From: Heloderma charlesbogerti
Taxonomy: Eukaryota > Chordata > Lepidosauria > Squamata > Helodermatidae
Direction: 5' to 3'
Length of the DNA: 64,000 nucleotides
Assembly: GCA_026122225.1 (NCBI GenBank)
Contig: JANEZZ010002671.1
Span: 682,001 to 746,000 of the forward strand
Position numbers and translations under genes: made by a program. The notes beneath the pieces were generated by a model, which made no database searches, was not told the DNA's origin, and saw nothing but the letters and a program-made list of their open reading frames with translations. Shown one piece after another: positions 58,470 to 64,000 of the stretch. Within the stretch, counting starts at the first letter, position 1. Each line of letters starts with the position of its first letter.

Positions 58470-59850
58470 TGAAGAACTCTGTCAAAGATGGCAAAGAGGT
58501 CAAGGAGAGTGAGGACTGAGTAGAGAGAGACCTTTGGATTTGGTAGTGATTCTTGTGAGAGCTGTTTCAGTGATGTGCAGGGGAAGCCAGATTTGAAGGG
58601 AACAAAAGCAGAGAAAGTCCAGAGAGCAGTAGTAAGCAGCATGCTCTAGGGGTTTGGAGGCAAATGATAGAAGGGAAATTGGGCAGCTGTTATAGAGGAA
58701 GGATGAGTCAAGACAGGAGCCAGAGGTTGATTATGTGAAGAAGAAAACACATAATGTTGGGGGAAATACCCAGCAGCTAGGTAGGACAGGATCAAGGGGG
58801 CACATGGGTTAGACAGTAGCGTAGTGGCAAATTCAGAAGTGCAGGGTCCCTTCATGACAGTCACAGCCACGCCCCCTCACAGCTATGCCCCCTTCTAAAA
58901 TTATACAACCTTGTAAGATATACAGCCTTCAACTAGGATCCAAAAACAGTGCAGCTGAGAGTAAGGCAGTGGTATTTCAATTGGACATCTGAGAAAAAAT
59001 GCAGGGGTGTTAAAATCTTTTTCACCCACTCACTCAAACACAAACATTTTAGGTTTTCAAAATATGATACTCTATGGAAGCTTCGCCCTTTCAACTCAGC
59101 CCTCATGGACAGAGCTCTTCTCATTTAAACAGCCCCCTTGCACAATCCCTTAGTGCCCCAACATTACCCATTAGCCTTCCCTAAGCTCCTTCATTATATC
59201 TCCCCCCTCCCCCTCCAACAGAAATGTCCACACACCCAGCTGGATTGAACTACACACACACACACACACACACACAGTGGTGTAGTGTAAATTTGGAAAT
59301 GCAGGAGCTCATTGTGACAGTCTCCAAGGGCAGTCCAAAAATTTCAAGCAGCTGTGTCGATCCATATCAACCCACCAGTTCTAGGAGTTTTCATCTCTAC
59401 CAAGAGCATGTCTTTGGTAAAGCGAATAGGTCTTAATTGCCCATTCCAGACCAAGTCTTCCCAAAGACTTTGCATTCCAACATGGAACAATATATTGTTG
59501 CTTGGAAAATTCATTCCCCACACAGCTACAGTGAGGATCGCAGCTAAGCTCAGAAGGAACAGGGAATTCTGAGGTGGGTGGCAGATGACATCAGAGTCCC
59601 TGCTAATAAAAAAGTGCCGGGGCTGCATCCCTGCGAGCCCTGCCTCCACTACACCACTGGGGTTAGACAAGGTGGGATAGAGAAGTAGAGAAACTTCAGT
59701 AGATGGTTTCAATTTTAGAACTGAAGAAGGAGGCAATGTCATGGGCAGAGTGTGAGGAAAAGTGAGGTGGTGTGGCAGACCTTAGCAGGGCATGCAAATT
59801 TATTGTGAACAGGTATAAATTGAAGATAGAAACTTCTAAAATTGAAGAGT
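58470..59850. other. Mostly unassigned; AC microsatellite
   Basis: An (AC)n run lies at about 59255-59277. A 132-codon minus-strand frame at 59344-59742 has no recognisable domain. No exon was identified. Confidence 0.4.
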
Positions 59851-59856
59851 TTATGG

Positions 59857-60375
59857 CAGGGATCCCCAACCTTTTTAGACCCATGGGTACATTTGGGAAT
59901 TCGAGAAATTGCTGTGGGCACTGCTACAAAATGGCTCCCACAGAAGATGTAGGTAGTCATGTAACATTTGCCGTGGGGACCTGGCTAGTCAAAAGTGAGC
60001 TGAAGAGGTGGGGGTAGGGAGACAAATAGTGAGACTTGAGGCTGGGAGGGAGGAGGAACTAGCAAGGCAAAGGAGTAGAGGGGAGAGAAATAGCAAAGCT
60101 ATAGGCTGGGAGGGAGGGGGAAACAGGAAGGGAAAAGGGTAGAGAAAGAGCAAAGCTATAGGCTAAGGGGAGGGAGAACAGTGAGCTAAAGAAGTGCAGG
60201 GGATAGAAATAGTGAGGCTGGAAAGGGAGAGCAAGAAGACTGCCCTAACACTTTCCAAGGATTTTATTTTTAAAAAAATGTTTTGGAAGGGGCAGCGGGT
60301 GGAGAGCTTCATGGGCACCCTTGGAGGTGCCCGCTGGCACCATAGCACCCATGGGTGCCATGTTAGGGACTCCTA
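59857..60375. mobile_element. hAT-like non-autonomous transposon
   Basis: The left end CAGGGATCCCCAACCTTTTT and the right end, read inward TAGGAGTCCCTAAC, are inverted; ACCCATGGGT occurs next to both ends. Flanking 8-mers GTTTATGG and GTGTAGGG agree at 6 of 8 positions. The interior repeats GGGAGGGAGG-rich text and has no transposase. Confidence 0.65.
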
Positions 60376-60655
60376 GTGTAGGGAGCAGGTAGAAGTGGCA
60401 GATGAACAGAGGGGCAATGCTTCAGGGAAAGCCACTGTATCACTGGAATGGAGGTCATGGAAGGAACAGGCAGAACATGGGGCAGGTGGAGTGGAAATAG
60501 TTGAAGGAGATATGCTGATGATCAGAATTCCACAGGTGAGAGAGAGAGAGTAGTTCTTGGTGAAGACAAGATCAAGGCAGTGCATAGAGGAGTTCATCCA
60601 GACTCAGAGATCAAAGGACGAGAGGGAGAGGAGACAGGAGGCAATTGGGCCAGAA

Positions 60656-60870
60656 GGCAGTATTCAACAGTGTCATTCTGCAAACTTAAATAGCACTAGC
60701 AGAGTTCTACTAATCTTTCTGTTGCACAACTGTTTGCACATCCTGCTTGTGCAAGTGCTTGCAGAACACTTGCATTTGCACAACTGTGCTTGTGCAAACA
60801 TAACATTAGTTGTATTCTCCTCTTGTGCATAGTTCAAGAACCTAGTTTCTGCTAGCACAACATAATTTAC
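60656..60870. mobile_element. Second copy of the TTGTGCAA-array MITE, truncated
   Basis: It starts GGCAGTATTCAACAGTGTCA and follows the reverse complement of 26390-26850: CAAACTTAAATAGCACTAGC, then GTTGCACAACTGTTTGCACA, and on to GAACCTAGTTTCTGCTAGCA. The last 25-30 bp with the second terminal repeat are missing, and the palindromic array is shorter than in the first copy. Confidence 0.7.
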
Positions 60871-60874
60871 TCCA

Positions 60875-61635
60875 GAGAAGTTGCAACATATATGTTGAAA
60901 ATATCAAGAAGCGAAGTGATTGTCAGAGAGGAAGAGGGTGAATTATCAAGGTCTGATATGAAGGTCGTGAGGGAGCTGGGGGAGCAGTATAGAACAGCAA
61001 CATAGGAGATGCAAAGGGGAGAAGAGTCTGAACTTTAAAGGCAGAGAAATAGTGGGTTGAGAAAGGAGAATTCCTTTCATTTAGAAAACTAGATAGGAAG
61101 GAAAAGGGTTCTAGCCTTGCCTCCTTGACATAAGAAAGTATTTTTGTATGGAAGAATATTTAATGATATGAGCAGTCTGAAGTTGTTCAGGCCAGGCACA
61201 AATTTATCTTTAGTGAGAACACGGCTGGCCCTATCATTAGGCAGACTGAAGCGGTTGCCTCAGGCAATCTTGGATGTCATGAGAGCAGCAAACTGAGTAC
61301 TATACACCTTGACTGAGGGTGGTGGTGGGGGCACCATCGTGCATTTCCACATTAGGCAACAAAATGTTTTGACCTGGCCCTGACTTCGAACTAGGCCAAA
61401 GACTGGAAGAAAATCTGTGGCAGAGATGGGATAGTAATGCCTCATATCCTTTCTTGCTAGGTTGCCAGAAATAACCAAGAAATCATATTAAAACTAACAT
61501 CAAAATTAACAGTTAAAACAATAAAACAGAAAGAGCAAGACACTCTCATTTCATTTCTATCCCACTTCGTTTTAGAATCCATTCCTTGCTTTATTTGTAA
61601 CTGGCATTTCAGCGTTGTCTTTCGCAGCTCCTGTT
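60875..61635. other. No recognised gene
   Basis: At 61,235-61,370 lies a dispersed repeat (AGGCAGACTGAAGCGGTTGC, CTCAGGCAATCTTGGATGTC) related to about 12,420-12,620. The remainder is unassigned. Confidence 0.4.
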
Positions 61636-61639
61636 ATTT

Positions 61640-62060
61640 TCTCTGACCTCTCGGCAGCTGCCTTTCCTTCCAGGGGATATCCCGGCAGCTCAAGCGAGGA
61701 TCAGTCCCGCTGAAACGAACGGACTTCACAGCCTGTCGCCGGCTCATCGGGGTGGGTGCTGCCGCTGCGGGTCGAACTGCTCCTCCTCAGCCGGGAAACG
61801 GGAGGAGGCCGCACGAGCGTCGCTGCTGGGCCTGCGCCTGCGCCCGCGCCCGCCCCCGCCCTCGCTTTGAGCAGCGTTTCGTAAGAAGAGAGGCTGCGGC
61901 GGTGGGGAAAGGAGGGAAGGGAACGGCACGTCCTAGCGCGGCCATGTTGGGGTCTGCCGCAGCCGCCGGTGAGTGTTTGTGCTGCCTGACGAGTCGGCCC
62001 GGCTTAGAGTCTCGCCAACGCCGTGACCGACCTCTGCTCCGCTTGGGGAAGGCGGTCTGT
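61640..62060 (+). promoter_or_regulatory. FAM162A CpG-island promoter
   Basis: CpG-dense sequence (GCCGGCTCATCGGGGTGGG, GCCTGCGCCTGCGCCCGCGC with GC boxes) spans the predicted first exon. No TATA box is visible. GCCTGCGCCTGCGCCCGC resembles NRF1-type TGCGC repeats, common at genes for mitochondrial proteins; this is inference. Confidence 0.65.
61944..61968 (+). CDS. FAM162A: FAM162A coding exon 1
   Basis: The ATG at 61944 in GCGGCCATGTTGG opens MLGSAAAA and one extra base, then a perfect donor GCCG|GTGAGT, giving phase 1. It lies in a CpG island. The peptide is short and low in information, so the call rests on joining in frame to exon 2 and on the MIX23 neighbour. FAM162A is a mitochondrial membrane protein induced by hypoxia that promotes apoptosis; its N-terminus acts as a targeting region, and an Ala-rich start fits. 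Confidence 0.65.
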
Positions 62061-62294
62061 AGCCAGCGCTGGGACAGAATAAAATGAAACGAGGGGCTGG
62101 GTCGGAAACAGCCTTGCTGCATTCTAGGCATATAGCAAGAAGCTCACTGACAAGTAAGAAGTATGTACAAGATTGCAGCCTTAAATTCTCTGACAGGGTT
62201 AGATTTAAGTTAAGTAGTGCCGTCTCCCTCGTGTTTCTCTATAAGGTATGTTTCCCTTTTACTGGCTGACACCCCTTTCCTTTTTCTCCCACAG

Positions 62295-62432
62295 GCAAAG
62301 TTGTTAGGATTTTGGACAAAAATATTTCTTCTGTTCTGCATGTAACTAAAAGACCATATTGGGTTATTAACAGAAGGGTTTGCAGCATACCTCAGGAGGC
62401 CAGTCCACAGAGGCCAAAACCCACGGTTTCAG
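62295..62432 (+). CDS. FAM162A: FAM162A coding exon 2
   Basis: A 138-nt exon (46 codons, phase 1 to phase 1) between TTTTTCTCCCACAG| and TTTCAG|GTAAGC. With the base from exon 1 it encodes GKVVRILDKNISSVLHVTKR, then PYWVINRRVCSIPQEASPQR and PKPTVS. Human FAM162A from memory reads RDVSSSLRLTRSSDLKRING, then FCTKPQESPGAPSRTYN; the NISSVLHVTKR/DVSSSLRLTR and RRVCSIPQEASP/INGFCTKPQESP blocks align without gaps. Similarity is moderate, as expected for this fast-evolving N-terminus, and the Arg-rich, acid-poor make-up suits a mitochondrial targeting sequence. The conserved HKPTDWQKKILIW region and the transmembrane segment should follow in exon 3, not found before the window ends at 64,000. Confidence 0.78.
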
Positions 62433-62462
62433 GTAAGCCAGAATAAATATATCTTCATAATT

Positions 62463-62562
62463 TGCAGCCCAATCCTAGGTATGCTTAATAGGAAGTAAGT
62501 CACATGGTGTGATCAATGCGGCTAACTCCCAAGGAAGCATGCATAGGATTGCAGCCTTAGGC
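62463..62562. mobile_element. Palindromic MITE (CAATCCTA family)
   Basis: GCAGCCCAATCCTAGGTATG on the left and GCATAGGATTGCAGCCTTAG on the right are inverted, with GGAAGTAAGTCACATGGTGT inside. Lies in FAM162A intron 2. Confidence 0.75.
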
Positions 62563-62799
62563 TGTGCAGAGATAACAAGGTATTGGTGGTGTTTAAAAAA
62601 AAATAAGAATGGGAGATAGTGTTGTAGAGCTATTATCGGCGATTACCCAAATCCATTTCTTCCTGTTCCCTGTCTCACTCATAACTTTTGGTAGTGCTTT
62701 AAGACTAAGAAAGCTGAGAATATAGCTATAGGTCCAAGCAGCACAACTGGAAATTGAATGTTCGTATTGGGTAGTGAGTCCCACCCCCAGTAATTTTCT

Positions 62800-62895
62800 A
62801 AGGGCACAGTCCTATGCATGTTTAGACAGAAATAAGTCCTACAACTCCCAACTCCTAGCCAGTCATGGCTAAACATGCATAAGATTGCACCCTAA
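62800..62895. mobile_element. Palindromic MITE (CAATCCTA family)
   Basis: GGGCACAGTCCTATGCATGT and TTTAGACAGAAATAAGTCCT on the left are mirrored by CTAAACATGCATAAGATTGC at the right end. Lies in FAM162A intron 2. Confidence 0.75.
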
Positions 62896-63019
62896 CTGTC
62901 TCACACCCCAAATTAGACTCATTGTTTCAGTATGTGGAAGAGTGGGTGCATATCTAGATTAATGCAGATATAGTCCTTAAAACAGAAGGGGGGAAATGCA
63001 GTTTCCCTTAGGCATGAAA

Positions 63020-63228
63020 TTGATTAGACCAGAGTGTTGGACTGGGACTGAGGAGGCCTGGGTTCTAATCCCCACCCAGCCATGAAACTCACCGGGTGAC
63101 TTTGGGCCAGTCACTGACTCTCAGCCTAACCTGCCTCACAGGGTTGTTGTGAGGATAAAATGGAGAGGAGAATCATGTACACCACCTTGGGCTCCTTGCA
63201 GGAAAAGGCAGGATATAAATGTAACAAA
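63020..63228 (+). mobile_element. tRNA-derived SINE (same family as 23740-24252)
   Basis: After a degraded A-box region, GGTTCTAATCCCC is a clear B box, followed by ACCCAGCCATGAAACTCACC, GGGTGACTTTGGGCCAGTCA, CCTCACAGGGTTGTTGTGAG and the tail AAAAGGCAGGATATAAATGT. It is the uninterrupted counterpart of the SINE split by L2 at 24 kb. Confidence 0.82.
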
Positions 63229-63514
63229 TAAAATTGACAATTTCAGCATTATGGAACATGGTTGTGACTGGAAATTAGGAACAGGAATCATCAACTTGCT
63301 TCCTCAGCAATTTAGCTTTCTGTTTCCTTTCATATCTTTTAAAATCTTTGGTTTACATCTTTTAAAATCTACCAGAACTAGATCAGTTGCTCCATATAAA
63401 TTGTCTGAGCCTTCCTGATTATCCTACTAGCTTTACTTTCATGTGGAGTCTTTCTATTTGTTTTCCTTTCCACATAAACTTCCAAAAAGCTGATGATAGT
63501 CTAGCATGTTTGAC

Positions 63515-64000
63515 TTAGAGTAGTAGTTGTGGGAGACTCCTTCCTGTGTGGGATTGAAACCCAAGTATGTCGTGAACACCCATGGACTCGCCAGGTATGC
63601 TGTCTCCCAGGAGGATGGATTAAAGATGTGACTGAAGGGTTACCTACATCCATAAAGCTCGCTGACATGTATCCCTTCCTTCTCATCCATCTGGGAACAA
63701 ATGATATACCACCAAGTGGAGCTACAAAGAAATCACGTCAGACTTTGAAGTTTTGGGAAGGAAACTCAAGAACTTTGGGACCCAGTTTTCTCATCCATCC
63801 TTCTAGTAGTTAGAAGAGGGATAGAAAGGAAATGAAAAATACTCCGGGTGAATGACTGGTTACGGAGGTGGTGTCGACGCGAGATATTTGGATTCTGGGA
63901 CCATGGGCTATGCTTCCTGGAAGATGGACTGCTGGCAAGGGACGGGTTGGACCTCACAAGGGCTGGGAAGAAGGTGTTTGGCCACAGCATGAAGAACTTC
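63515..64000 (+). pseudogene. CR1 ORF1 esterase region, cut by the window end
   Basis: VVVGDSFLCGIETQVCREHP and PFLLIHLGTNDIPPS correspond to the SGNH blocks I and III of the ORF1 at 32411-33328; the text continues in shifted frames through TGGATTCTGGGACCATGGGC to TTTGGCCACAGCATGAAGAA. A few-base difference at GATATACCACCAAGTGG shifts the frame. It is degraded and lies in the direction of FAM162A transcription, inside intron 2 if exon 3 is further right. Confidence 0.88.

Overview
The window looks like nuclear DNA of a squamate reptile, most likely a lizard. It has spliced vertebrate exons with GT/AG borders and two CpG-rich promoters. The rest is mostly a squamate-type repeat mixture: CR1, L2 and BovB/RTE LINEs, another unassigned LINE group, a DIRS-like element, LTRs, hAT-like MITEs, tRNA-derived SINEs, and a SINE of Sauria type whose tail resembles the BovB 3' end. 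No bacterial, viral or organellar gene set is present, and nearly all long reading frames are decayed retrotransposon genes.

Three host genes are supported. A stefin (cystatin A/B family) is represented by its first coding exon on the minus strand (6009-6074) behind a TATA-type promoter; its other exons were not recognised and may lie left of the window. MIX23 (CCDC58), a mitochondrial intermembrane-space protein gene, lies on the minus strand with coding exons 1-3 at 53692-53742, 49434-49559 and 46903-47049, all in phase 0; the last coding exon was not found. FAM162A, a mitochondrial membrane protein gene, starts on the plus strand with exon 1 at 61944-61968 and exon 2 at 62295-62432 and runs towards or past the right edge. 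From memory, CSTA, CCDC58 and FAM162A are neighbours on human chromosome 3q21, so the three calls support each other.

Layout. 1-6 kb: CR1 debris, a solo LTR with a perfect 5-bp target duplication (2491-3013), a hAT-like MITE and a degenerate tandem repeat. 6-13 kb: stefin exon 1, CR1 and BovB fragments, a probable LTR. 13.15-16.35 kb: a nearly full-length BovB element with broken frames. 17-26 kb: BovB, CR1 and L2 remnants, and a SINE split by an L2 tail. 26.4-28 kb: a MITE packed with TTGTGCAA-like palindromes, then an unrecognised cysteine-containing reading frame broken by one stop codon. 28.7-31.1 kb: a minus-strand LINE of uncertain clade. 31.6-38.9 kb: a CR1 with duplicated 5' segments and an SGNH-esterase ORF1, its ORF2 interrupted by a BovB piece and a DIRS-like element that both point the other way. 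40.3-44.3 kb: a long L2 holding two LTRs of one family in opposite orientation. 44.3-53.9 kb: the MIX23 gene with repeats in its introns. 54-61.6 kb: CR1 copies, a Sauria-type SINE with a 14-bp target duplication, and MITEs. 61.6-64 kb: the FAM162A CpG promoter, its first two exons, a SINE and a CR1 ORF1 fragment cut by the window end.

The mobile elements are connected. The SINE at 58.1 kb shares its tail motif with BovB, consistent with BovB-driven mobilisation. CR1, BovB and L2 copies serve as targets for later insertions, which gives a relative order of events. MIX23 and FAM162A both encode mitochondrial proteins and are transcribed away from each other, but about 8.2 kb of mostly repetitive DNA separates their start codons here.
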